Positions 24,968 to 35,300 of a DNA stretch of 48,034 nucleotides are shown here, piece after piece. A model generated the notes under the pieces. That model was given only the letters and a program-made list of their open reading frames with translations, ran no database searches and was not told the origin of the DNA. The DNA lies in NCBI GenBank assembly GCA_017656335.1, contig JACDOA010000009.1, positions 1 through 48,034 of the forward strand. The letters run 5' to 3'. This stretch comes from Thermosipho sp. (in: thermotogales) (lineage in GTDB: Bacteria > Thermotogota > Thermotogae > Thermotogales > Fervidobacteriaceae). The position numbers and the translations under genes were made by a program. Each line of letters begins with the position of its first letter. Within the stretch, counting starts at the first letter, position 1.

Positions 24968-27900
24968 ATGTTCAGAAAAAACCATTATTAGAAATCAAAT
25001 CATGAAAAATTCATTGAAAAACTCATAAATATCACGCACGATCTTGTAACAAATGGCATTCAAGTTTTACCGCTTAGAAATTATGAAAAGCATCCTAATA
25101 TTAAAGAGTGGAACAAAAAGACTTTTCTTTCTAAAGAAATACCTTCCAATGCTACAGGCCTTGCCGTAAAAACTGGGTTACCCACCAAATTAGGAAAATT
25201 AGTTTGTATTGATATTGACGAATATTCTTATTTGATTGTTAAAAATACCGTGGAACTAATAAAAAGAACTCTAGATATTAAAGACATCTCATATAGTGAA
25301 TTAACAACTTCTGGAGGTTATCACTTATTTTTCTTTGTTGACACAGAGCTCCCTATAAAATCCAGGAGCTTCCAAATTGTTGAACCAAAAACTAATAAGT
25401 TAGTAAAAATTGAAATACTCGGAGAGGGAAAAATAGCAGTCATCGCACCTTCACGCGCTAAATCAAAATCGCTAAAAGACGGCAAAAAAAACATTGGAAA
25501 ATATGAAAATCTAACTAAGAACGCTCTAATAGATGCGGATAAATTAACCGAAGAACAATTCACAAAACTTGTAACTACACTGGAACAAATGAATATTAAG
25601 CAAAATACTTTGCAAAATATTAAATACAAGAACGCCCATTATTTTGAAAACAAAGATGAATTCATTATTTTTAACTTCCAATTTGATAAGTATTTGCACA
25701 ACTTGGATTTAATTGAAATCTTAGATAAACTTGGTCTTCAATATGACAATGATAAGTCTAAGAACTATGTAAGAGTATTTTCAATCTATGTTGATGACGG
25801 AAAAAATCCTGATATGATTATCTACAAAAATCCAGAAAATTTCTCATATATAGTGTTTGAAACACACTTGCCAAAAGTATTCACACTTGGAAAACTTATA
25901 TACGACTATTATTTTAATTTTATTGACAATAAAAAGAAAAGAAAAGAGAAATATTTTTGGGAATGGGTTGAAAAAGAGTTTAGATTCAAAAAATCTCACT
26001 CTGAAAATTCGTTTGAATTTTTGAAAACTGAAGGAAAGGAAATTCCGATAAAAAGATATTTAAGTGAAAAACCTGAGATAATCAAAGAAATTTTTAATAT
26101 TCCAGAAAATGTAAACATTATAGCTCCTACAGGTTCTGGAAAAACTTCAACATTGATACATTATGCTTTAAAAAATAATTTAAATGTAATTATAATTCAA
26201 CCATATGCTGTCCAAGTTGCCCAAACTGGTGTTACTTTTAGTATCCCTGCCGTAAATCAGTTCGAGCAAGCTCCTGGATTAGAAATCCGAAAATAGGTAG
26301 AGAAAGAAAAATTTGTTTTTGCCGCTACTTATGATTCGCTAGAAAAGCTTATAAAAATTCTCGAAAAGGTTTTTTCACCTGATCCAATTGACAAAATACT
26401 CAACAATTTTATTTTAATCGTCGATGAATACCACAACTTTGTCACCCAAAACAACTTTAGGTACAATGTATTCGAAAAAATAAAAAATTACGAAAGCAAA
26501 TTCAAAAAAAGCATTTACATAACAGGAACACCTGAATTAGTATTCAAATTTAAAGAAAACAACAAAACATACATTTTTAAAACATCTCCAAAAGAAAACA
26601 ACTACACTATTGTTATGACAAAAGAAATTGAAAACACTCTAATTTCACTGATAAAAAGGAAATTTGAAAATGGAAAAATTGATGTAGTATTACTTGACGA
26701 TAAGAAGAAAATAAAAGCTCTCTAGAAAGTGCTAAGTAACAACTTCCCTGATAAAAAAATTGTAGCAATAAGTGCAGAAGAAAAGGAAAATGAAATTGTG
26801 CGGCATATAATTGAAAATAATGCAATTCCAGAGGATGTTGACATTCTGCTCACCACATCTGTTATTAGCGATGGAATAAATATTTTAAATAAGAACATCA
26901 ATAACGTTTATTTATGTGGAGAATATAATCCATTAAAGAAAATGCAGTTTATAGCCAGATTTAGAAAAGGTGTAAATATGGTGTTTGACATCGGCAAATA
27001 TCATACAAATATTGAAGATATAGATATAGAATTTGAATTTAATAAAATACTCGAAGCCTCCAAAAGTCTTGTTAATGTTGTAAATGATAGCTTTGAAGAA
27101 AATAATTTTGAATTAAAACAATCTCTTTTAAGATCCATTGGGAACGAGTTAATCAGCAAGGTTGAAAAACAGTATGTTCCAAATGAAGAAACTATTAAAT
27201 TTTATACTATGCAGAAACTCTCTCGTTTATTACGAGATGCAAATTTATTGAAAACATTTTTATCAGAATTTTATAATTTCGAACCGAAGATCACGGAACT
27301 GGTAGGTAAAAAACTTGAAGATATAAAAGATTTGATCAAACTTGAAAAGGAAAACGAGAAACAAATTTTAGATTTAATATTAAAAGAGCCTGGTAAATGG
27401 GTTACAGGTTATTTCAATAAAAATGGAAAATTGAAACTTGTAAAAAAAGAACTCAAAAGAGTCTGTTTGTATAGTGAAAGTTCATTAACAGCTGCAGAGG
27501 AAGCACTCCTTAGTAAATCTTTTGTTAAAAATACTATAAGCAAAATAATACTGCTTAAAATGAGATTACATAAGGAAAACATTTCTAAAGAAGATATTGA
27601 GCGAATATCAAAACAACAACTTAGCAGTGCTTATGATTTTCTCGCAATTATTGAAAATGAAATTCTCATGACCATTGACGAAGATATAGTAAAAGAGTAC
27701 TCTGAAAAATACAATAAATTCGAATATATATTAATCAAGTACCTAAAGGAAATCACTCAAAAAATGATAGGAACGACAATGACTCAAAAAGAACTTATTG
27801 AATATCTTACTAAATCAGCAAGTTCACAATTCAATTTGAAACCAAATTCTATAAGAAACGTTGTTAAAAAATGGGTTAAAGCAATGGTAAATTTTAAGCC

Positions 27901-28351
27901 AGCCAAAGTTAATAAAAGAAAAGTATACAAAATAGAATCAATTAGAAGCATTGGGCAATTTCTTAAGGAATTGGGGTTTGAAGATAATAAAATAAATATA
28001 ACAGCGGATTTGCTTATAGCAGATATTGCTTGTAAAGCACTTGATAAACTTAAAAACATTTATAAAGAACTGGGTTTAGATAAAGAACTATTCAGTGAAA
28101 AAGTTAAAAATTTTGTTGAGTTTGCTATCAAAACCCTTGATTTTGATTATTTTAACATTAAATCCTTGGTAAAAGAATATTTTAGCTTAGATCTTGATTT
28201 CTACAACTTTGTTAGTTCCAAAATAGCAGAAGAAGAATACTAGGAATACTTATACGACATAGAAGAAGATTTAGAAATAACTCTTGATTCAGCACCAACG
28301 CGCTCGCTGGAAACTTATGACAAAAAAGTTGGTTCCTTTTTTTTGAATTAA
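24968..28351 (+). CDS. PrimPol-SF2 helicase replication protein with four in-frame TAG codons
   Basis: One frame of 1,127 codons from ATG 24968 (AAGGGGAG 6-7 bases before) to TAA 28349-28351. N-terminal primase-polymerase domain: GIQVLPLRNYEKHP, metal-binding IDID (D82, D84) and TSGGYHLFF with H119. Then an SF2 ATPase: Walker A APTGSGKT (386-393), DEYH (486-489), ITGTPE (motif III-like), TSVISDGINI, and QFIARFRKG (motif VI-like). The remainder is helical. TAG occurs at codons 8, 443, 586 and 1092; there is no TAA, TGA or frameshift. Codon 443 lies between Walker A and DEYH, so strict termination would destroy the ATPase. By my count Gln is 21 CAA and 4 CAG here. This is the replicative protein type of plasmids, viruses and integrated elements. 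It is either TAG-recoded (probably Gln) or a nonsense-riddled pseudogene. Confidence 0.7.
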
Positions 28352-29433
28352 AAATATAAATATTTTCTATTCAAATTTTTGGAACCTTTTTCATCAGGCA
28401 CAAAGATACGTAATTGTGGGGGCAAGTAACAAAGATATATTTACTCAAGAATTCGTTTATACATACCGTCTTTTGAAAATACCTATTTTTACGCAAATAG
28501 CAATTAAGGGCTTATTTCATATGCTTTTGGTAGTATTTTCTTCTGAGTGTTTTTCCATGGATATATAGTAAAAATTACAAAAATACTCTTAGTTTTTTTA
28601 AAAAGAAACGTTTATTCAAATTTTCATGTGCGAAAATGAAAAAATTTGATACTATAACCACGGCAAAACTTTATTTCTTACTATTTATATTTTTAAAAGC
28701 GTTCAATAACATCAAATATTGAAACAGCCAAAAAAACAGTATAAAAGATATTAGGCGGAAATATATCTCTGGATTAGCCAGTAGCATGGAATACAAGTAA
28801 TGTTACAATAATTAAATTGATCTTTATTAGTAACAGTTTAAATTGCTTTATATGTTATTATCTTCCTAATTTTGTTCAACACACTATATTATGAATTTAA
28901 TTGACCATTTATTTATTTGTTGGATTGTTTTTATTAATAGCATAATTTGAACAAAAATTGCCTCGTACTTCGATTTTAAGAAGGGTTAATAGGTAATGAT
29001 ATGTAATATATATCTGCATTAAAATCATGTATATATACGAAAACAAAACGTTCTTAACAAACACACGTCACACTTCATACTATCGGATAATATATATTAA
29101 CTTGTTTATGAAGATATTCAATCTCTTATTATGCTAGTTGGTATAATACCGACTGATAAAAAATTGTTTTTAGCACTTATATAAAAGTAAAGATTTAATG
29201 AGCGATAATTTTACATTTTTGCAACTTTTTCTTTTTCATATTTATAAACAATGATCTATCTATAATCTGTATATGAGTTTTTTTCGCTTTTAAATCAAAA
29301 AATTTGACAATAACTTTCGATTGACACATAATTGCAAATTTTTTATTTCATTTTTAGATTCTTGATTTGTTATAATATTTTTGTCTATAACAGCGTTAAG
29401 GAATTAAGTTCGTTGCTTGTGGGGGAGGGAACT
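28352..29433. other. about 1.1 kb without a supported gene
   Basis: AT-rich, with scattered short frames lacking ribosome sites. A phrase similar to one near 41.13 kb (TTTTTCATCAGGC) occurs near 28387. TATAAT at 29371-29376 may serve the following lipoprotein gene. No tRNA, including an amber suppressor, was seen. Confidence 0.5.
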
Positions 29434-30690
29434 ATGAGAAGATCTGTTTTATTAATTTTTTTTATTGCAATTTTGTTATCTTTATCGTCTTGTATTTCAG
29501 AATATACTTCAAGTGTAGGGACTCTAAAATGGAAACTTGAACTAGGATCATTTTTTACCGAAGTAGCATTAGGACAAGATAAAACTATTTATGTAGGGTT
29601 TTCTTCAAGTAAAGAATCTCAACTACTTGCAATAAATCCAAACGGAACTTTAAAATGGAAATATGTAGTGGGAAATAACGAAGAAATATTATCATGGCGA
29701 TTATCTAGACCTGCAATTGACAACAACGGAAATATATATATTCTTTATAACTATTCTATATACGAAAATTTTGAGGAAAAAAGATTAGTTTGGCTATATG
29801 CAATAAATCCTAATGGAACTCTAAAATGGAAATTACAAATAAATAAATCGAGCAATTATGTTGAAAGTTTCTCCGCTCCATCAATTGGCCTCGATGGTAC
29901 TATTTTTGTTACATCCAGAACATATGATGGTTATTGGAAAGGATATCTTAATGCAATCAATCCTGATGGTTCGGTAAAATGGGTATACAATAATTCAGAC
30001 CAAATTGCTTTTCAATCGTTAGCAATAGATCAAAATGGTTCTATTTATTTCAGTGTTAATGACTACAATGCAACTTTTAATTATCTAATAGCCCTTAATT
30101 CAGATGGTAGTCTAAAATGGGAATATGAAACAAAAGAATCAATCGGATCCCCTTCAATTGGAAGCGATGGTACTTTATATTTTAGTTCTTATGATGTCAG
30201 TAACAAAGAATTTTTCTTATGTGCTATGAATTCAGATGGAATTATAAAATGGAAAACGCAAGTAGAAAATGGAGTTTCTCAACCTATAATCGGAATTAAC
30301 GAAACACTGTATTCAATAGGAAGACTTTACAATAAATATAACGTTTTTTACGTTTATGCTTTCAATTCAGATGGTAGTTTAAAATGGAAAACACTGATAG
30401 ATGAAGAGTGTCACGGAGGATTAACTCTAGGAAATGATGGGACAATTTATGTAATTGGAGAACACAGTGTTTATGCTATAGATTCCGAAGGGACAGTAAA
30501 ATGGAAATATACTACAAATAGACTTTTGAATGCAACAATTGCTATTGACAGTAATGGAGTTTTATATATAGGTTCAAATACAACTTTATATGCTATACAA
30601 AGTGAAAGTACTGGATTAGCTAAAACTGCTTGGCCAAAAAGCTGGCATGATAATCAGAATACTGGAAATTCAGCATTTCAAACTAATTAA
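29434..30690 (+). CDS. lipoprotein with PQQ/BamB-like beta-propeller repeats
   Basis: 418 residues from MRRSVLLIFF; GGGGGAGGGAACT precedes ATG. The frame extends 34 codons upstream but without a ribosome site. Lipobox LSSC near residue 20. The remainder is about eight propeller blades with GTLKWKYV, NGNIYILY, LNAINPDGSVKW patterns, and the end WPKSWHDNQNTGN is shared with the protein at 22478-23929. Unlike that protein it has no Fn3-like domain. The repeats are more diverged, so it is probably an older paralogue. Surface role, unknown ligand. Confidence 0.8.
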   Translation: MRRSVLLIFFIAILLSLSSCISEYTSSVGTLKWKLELGSFFTEVALGQDKTIYVGFSSSKESQLLAINPNGTLKWKYVVGNNEEILSWRLSRPAIDNNGNIYILYNYSIYENFEEKRLVWLYAINPNGTLKWKLQINKSSNYVESFSAPSIGLDGTIFVTSRTYDGYWKGYLNAINPDGSVKWVYNNSDQIAFQSLAIDQNGSIYFSVNDYNATFNYLIALNSDGSLKWEYETKESIGSPSIGSDGTLYFSSYDVSNKEFFLCAMNSDGIIKWKTQVENGVSQPIIGINETLYSIGRLYNKYNVFYVYAFNSDGSLKWKTLIDEECHGGLTLGNDGTIYVIGEHSVYAIDSEGTVKWKYTTNRLLNATIAIDSNGVLYIGSNTTLYAIQSESTGLAKTAWPKSWHDNQNTGNSAFQTN

Positions 30691-30845
30691 AGATTTTTAT
30701 GAAAAATGCAACTGAATCATTATGCCATAAATTTAAAAACAAAATTAATGAATATATTCTCTATAAAGATAAATAAACACATAAAGACTTGTAAACACAA
30801 TTTAATTTCGCATCCTGTATCGGTGTCAGTAAAAAATACAATATC

Positions 30846-31112
30846 TTATTGATGATTCAAATATGCCTTTTGTAAGGCTTTAAACAATCTATTATGTGTT
30901 GGGTATCGTAGATGCAAAAGCTCATGAACAATCACTTCCGCTCTTTTTCCTGAAGTTTCATTTAATAAATCTTTTGCAAAAGTTAATCTACCTTTACTAG
31001 AACAACTCCCCCATTTATTCTTCATTTCTCTTATATGTATTTCTTTTGGTTCCACTCCAATTTTTTCAGCCCATTTTATTACTTCTTCTTTGAATTCTTT
31101 TTCTGTAATCAC
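30846..31112 (-). CDS. YgjP-like (DUF45) zinc metallopeptidase domain protein
   Basis: 88 residues with zinc site HELLH in VIVHELLHLRYPTHN (third ligand probably the His in PTHN) and the family motif KNKWGSCSSKGRLTF. It is shorter than free-standing YgjP proteins, so essentially the catalytic core only. It follows hsdR with one base between stop and start, so it belongs to the type I restriction operon, where small metallopeptidases of this kind are often found. Its role there is unknown; a protease trimming or controlling HsdR is possible. Confidence 0.8.
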   Translation of the reverse strand: MITEKEFKEEVIKWAEKIGVEPKEIHIREMKNKWGSCSSKGRLTFAKDLLNETSGKRAEVIVHELLHLRYPTHNRLFKALQKAYLNHQ

Positions 31113-31113
31113 T

Positions 31114-34029
31114 TTAGTTCACACCTTTCAATATCTTTAGGATTTTGTTTGCTAAATTAATAACTTCCTTTGATGAAAGTTTATTATTCAATAGAACTTT
31201 TATCATCTGTTTCTTTAACTCTCTTTCATAACGTTCACTGTTTCTCCAATTATTATATTCCTCAAATAACTCTCCTATTTCCTTTGCAACGCTTTCGGCT
31301 GGGAATAATCCTTCCTGTTTTAATATCCAATAAACGGTGAATGTATCAGTTGACATGTTTTTCTCAGCTTGTTCTTTGTTTGCTTCATTAATCTCTTGAA
31401 CTATTTTCTTTAATTCTTCCAATGTTTCTAACGTTGATTTCTGCCTGTTTTTGAACATCTCAGATATTATTTCTGCTTTTTCCCCTATCGATTTTAAATA
31501 AGGTTTCATTTTTAAATTCTTTCTTATTTCCTCTTCAATGCTTCTAATAAGATTGAATACTTTTTCTGTATCGGATGCTTTACTTTCTTCTAGTTTCTTT
31601 AATGTATCTTCATTTATTTCAAAGATTTCAAGAGATGTTTTTATTTTTCCACTATATGTATGTTGTTGAACTAACTGGATTGTTTTTCTCAAAAAATCTT
31701 TATCAATTAAAGTTGATGGTTCATATGCTTCTCGTACTATTCTAAACATTCGAGCTAAAGTATTATAATCTTCCAAGTAAGGTCTCAAAAATGGATCAGG
31801 TGATATGATTTCAAATATTTCTGATAGTTCTTTGAAAATCCGATAAAATTCTTTTCTTTTTTCTTTATTAGAAAATTCTTTCAAAGCGGCTTCGGTTGCC
31901 TTGTCTTGTGATTTACCTTCAATTATTTCTAAATATTTCTTTCCATTTTCCATAAGCGTTTTAAATCTCTCTTTTAATACTTCTATATCGTGAACAACTC
32001 CTGAAATATCTCCTGAATCAAACGCTAGAGCTTTTTCTAAATTATCAAATATTCCGACAAAATCAATAACCAAACCTGATTTTTTCTTTCTTCCTTCTGT
32101 ATCTTCATATGGACGATTAACACGTGCTATTGCTTGTAATAGCACATGGTCTCTCATTGGTTTGTCTAAATACATACAATATAAAATAGGCGCATCAAAT
32201 CCTGTTAAAAGCTTTTCTGTTACTATAAGTATCTTTGGTAATTCATCAGGATTCCTAAATGCTTTCCTTATTCTTTTTTCTTCATCTTCGGAATGATGAT
32301 ATTTCTTTAATAGCAGACTATCATTGTGATTCTGGCTGTATATTACTTCTGAATATTCTGAAGGCAGATATTTATCTAATACTTCTTTATACAATGCACA
32401 CGCTTCACGGTCTACAGCAACTAAGAATGCTTTATACCCCATTGGTTCTATGTAGTCTTTATAATGCTGCGCTACATATTTTGCAATTTTTTCAATTCTT
32501 TCTGGTGTTTTCATCATATTTTTTAAAGTAACCGCTTTGTCAAGTATTTTGTTTAGTGTTTCTACATCGCTCATTCCTTCAGCTTCTGCAAGATCTAGAA
32601 ATTCTTTCTCTAACGTTTCTCTATCTGGTCTTAATTCATTTGGAGCTAGAGTGTAATGTAGTTCAACTGTAGTTCCGTCTTCTACTGATTCGGCTATTCC
32701 GTATTTATCAAGATATCCTTTTGGTGGATCATCAGTTCCAAATATAAAAAATGTATTTTTACCATGAGAGGTTTTATCTATTGGTGTTCCTGTAAATCCC
32801 ATGTATGTCGCATTTGGAAGCGCACCCATCAAGTAATTCCCTAGTTTCCCCCCTGTTGTTCTATGGGCCTCATCTATTAAAACAAAAATATTCTCCCTTT
32901 TGTTTATATTTGCTGGCATATTATCGAATTTATGTATTGTAGAAACAATTAACCCTCTTGTATCATTTGCAAGGAGTGATCTTAGATGTTTTTTCGAATT
33001 TGCAATTTCTACATGCTCTATTCCACAAGAAGATAGATTACTGAAAAGTTGGGCTTCCAATTCGTTTCTATCTACTAACATTATGACTGTTGGATTTTCA
33101 AAGATAGGATTTTCAAGTATCCTTTGCGCTGTTACTATCATTGTATATGTTTTTCCTGAACCTTGTGTATGCCAAATGAGAGCGCGTTTCCTATCTTTAT
33201 CTTGTGCCCTTTGTATTAACTTATTTACTGCACGCATTTGATGGGGTCGTAATATTACTTTTCGTAATTCATCATCTTGACGTGTAAAGAGAATAAAATT
33301 ATGCAAGATATCTATAATTCGTTGTGGTTCAAAAAATGTTTTTACCAATTTTTCATATTCTTTTTCCCCTGATTCTGTTTTCCAATTGAATACTGATTTT
33401 AACGAGAAGTTCCATGTGGCTGAATAAAGGAAATGTATGATATTTGTTACTATGAATAACTGGAAAAGTGTCATTGCCTCTGGTGTTTCTCTGTGATATC
33501 GTTTTACCTGTTCTAATGCTTCTGTAATTATAGATTCACGTTCTGTGTTATCTCCAAAAAATTTTGCCACAGCTTTTGTTTCTACAAACAATATGGGGAT
33601 ACCGTTAACAAGAAATACGACATCATATCTGTTTGTATGCATACCATTGGTGTATGAAAATTCATCTGTAACGTGAAAAATGTTGTTACCAGCATTTTTA
33701 TCAATAATTTTCACGTTTCTTTCTCTGTTTTCTTGTGGTACAAAAACTGTTTTTAATCCTTTTAAATATTCCCAAGCTTGTAAATTGCCTTCTATATTGT
33801 TTGGTAGTAATTCTAACCGGGTTATTAATTCATTAATGACAACAGGATTTGCAAATTCACTGTTTAATTTTGATATCTGTTCAATAAATACATTTTTGAA
33901 AATAAGGCCTATTTCTCCCCCACGTAATCGTAACGCTTCTTTGGAATCTATATATTGCCATCCGATTTCTTTTGCGTATTCAATTAGTGGGCTTTGGACG
34001 GCAGACCTTTCCCCCCCGAGCCTTGGCAT
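31114..34029 (-). CDS. hsdR: type I restriction endonuclease subunit R
   Basis: 971 residues. N-terminal PD-(D/E)xK nuclease with YDVVFLVNGIPILFVETKA (Asp, then E-x-K), then the SF2 translocase: Walker A HTQGSGKT, DEAH in VLIDEAHRT, MGFTGTPI, and IARVNRP (motif VI). The C-terminal third is helical and binds the methylase complex. Start ATG follows GAGGTGAGTTAAA, one base after the hsdS stop. With hsdM and hsdS it forms the restriction complex that translocates and cuts unmodified foreign DNA. No lesions are seen. Confidence 0.95.
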   Translation of the reverse strand: MPRLGGERSAVQSPLIEYAKEIGWQYIDSKEALRLRGGEIGLIFKNVFIEQISKLNSEFANPVVINELITRLELLPNNIEGNLQAWEYLKGLKTVFVPQENRERNVKIIDKNAGNNIFHVTDEFSYTNGMHTNRYDVVFLVNGIPILFVETKAVAKFFGDNTERESIITEALEQVKRYHRETPEAMTLFQLFIVTNIIHFLYSATWNFSLKSVFNWKTESGEKEYEKLVKTFFEPQRIIDILHNFILFTRQDDELRKVILRPHQMRAVNKLIQRAQDKDRKRALIWHTQGSGKTYTMIVTAQRILENPIFENPTVIMLVDRNELEAQLFSNLSSCGIEHVEIANSKKHLRSLLANDTRGLIVSTIHKFDNMPANINKRENIFVLIDEAHRTTGGKLGNYLMGALPNATYMGFTGTPIDKTSHGKNTFFIFGTDDPPKGYLDKYGIAESVEDGTTVELHYTLAPNELRPDRETLEKEFLDLAEAEGMSDVETLNKILDKAVTLKNMMKTPERIEKIAKYVAQHYKDYIEPMGYKAFLVAVDREACALYKEVLDKYLPSEYSEVIYSQNHNDSLLLKKYHHSEDEEKRIRKAFRNPDELPKILIVTEKLLTGFDAPILYCMYLDKPMRDHVLLQAIARVNRPYEDTEGRKKKSGLVIDFVGIFDNLEKALAFDSGDISGVVHDIEVLKERFKTLMENGKKYLEIIEGKSQDKATEAALKEFSNKEKRKEFYRIFKELSEIFEIISPDPFLRPYLEDYNTLARMFRIVREAYEPSTLIDKDFLRKTIQLVQQHTYSGKIKTSLEIFEINEDTLKKLEESKASDTEKVFNLIRSIEEEIRKNLKMKPYLKSIGEKAEIISEMFKNRQKSTLETLEELKKIVQEINEANKEQAEKNMSTDTFTVYWILKQEGLFPAESVAKEIGELFEEYNNWRNSERYERELKKQMIKVLLNNKLSSKEVINLANKILKILKGVN

Positions 34030-34030
34030 T

Positions 34031-35299
34031 TTAACTCACCTCGAGATCTTTTACTCTTATTTTTCCTGTCATAAGGTTATGGAGCATTGATTTGAATAGT
34101 TCTTCAAGTGCTTTCTTTTTGTTCTCTTCTGCTTCTATCTTTTTGTCTATTGTTGATAAAATATTTGCTATTTTTTTCTGTTCCTCTAATGAAGGAAAAG
34201 GAATTTTGAATTTTTTTAAAGATGACCAGTTAGTTCGTGGATGATTGACGCCAGTCATTGACCTTGTAGCATATTCCAAAAAAAATGATGAATGGACTAA
34301 ATAAGCTAGATATTTAGGATTTATAATATTTCTTTTAGGATTTATAACTATGATATCAGTAGAACAAATACCTTTAAATTCAGCTAAAGCCCCTTTGTCT
34401 AAGTATGGCCTAAGTTTAGCATAAAGAATGTCTCCATTATAAAATTTTAATTTTGTGCTTTTTACTTCTTTTGAATATCCAAATTTTTCTAACTTTATTT
34501 TTCCAGGAATAATATGTTCAAGTCCTATGTAAATAGCCTTTTCATTTTTTGGATCGACCTTTTCACTTCTTTTAGAAGCTACTTCTCCTAACTCAACCAA
34601 TTTCCATTCTTTTCGTAATACACCTATTTCCGTTTCTTTCAATTTAACTTTATTAACTTCATTCAAAGGCACGGAACCATATGTAAAGAGGTGTTTCATA
34701 AGGGATTTTTTAAGTGCTTTTGTTGCTTCTATAACCTGTTCTGTTTTTTCTTTTGCTTCTTGAATGGTTGAAAGAACATATGCTATTTTTTTCTGTTCGT
34801 CGAGTGGTGGAAGTGGGATTTTAAAGTTTTCTACAATTCCTTTGTTTATATTTTTTTGAGTACTTTGAATATTTTGTCTTTGCAATACTTGGGAATTAAA
34901 TTTAAGCAGATATGCACCGTAAATATTATTAAGTCTTTCATTTGGTATTATTGCTAAAATAGCTTGGTTAGTAGCAACGGGAATTTTATTTATTGCCGTC
35001 TCTCCAATTGTAGCGTACATAGACAATAGCAATGAATTAGGTGGAACAATCCAAGCATTTGAATTGTTTAACCCGTCTTGAGTGATTGTTTCCTTTGTTT
35101 TCTTAAGATATAACCCGCATGAAGTTAAATCCTCAATAAGGGCGAAAGGTATATCTCCATTCCAATATTCTTTAACAGACCTTTTTGGAGTTCCCCCTGC
35201 TTTTAACTTTTCCGAAACATCTTTTATTTTAACAACTTCCCAATCCTCTGGTATCAATCCAATTTCTGTTTCTTTCATTCCATCTCTTTCTTCTTTCAT
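34031..35299 (-). CDS. hsdS: type I restriction-modification specificity subunit S
   Basis: 422 residues with two target-recognition domains, each ending in the conserved helical spacer with PLPPLDEQKKIAYVLSTI and FPSLEEQKKIANILSTID. TRD1 is about 10-150 and TRD2 about 225-370; each recognises half of a split DNA target. The target sequence cannot be read. It starts one base after the hsdM stop. An internal ATG seven codons later (MKETEIGLIPEDW) is an alternative start closer to the family's usual beginning. Confidence 0.93.
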   Translation of the reverse strand: MKEERDGMKETEIGLIPEDWEVVKIKDVSEKLKAGGTPKRSVKEYWNGDIPFALIEDLTSCGLYLKKTKETITQDGLNNSNAWIVPPNSLLLSMYATIGETAINKIPVATNQAILAIIPNERLNNIYGAYLLKFNSQVLQRQNIQSTQKNINKGIVENFKIPLPPLDEQKKIAYVLSTIQEAKEKTEQVIEATKALKKSLMKHLFTYGSVPLNEVNKVKLKETEIGVLRKEWKLVELGEVASKRSEKVDPKNEKAIYIGLEHIIPGKIKLEKFGYSKEVKSTKLKFYNGDILYAKLRPYLDKGALAEFKGICSTDIIVINPKRNIINPKYLAYLVHSSFFLEYATRSMTGVNHPRTNWSSLKKFKIPFPSLEEQKKIANILSTIDKKIEAEENKKKALEELFKSMLHNLMTGKIRVKDLEVS

Positions 35300-35300
35300 A

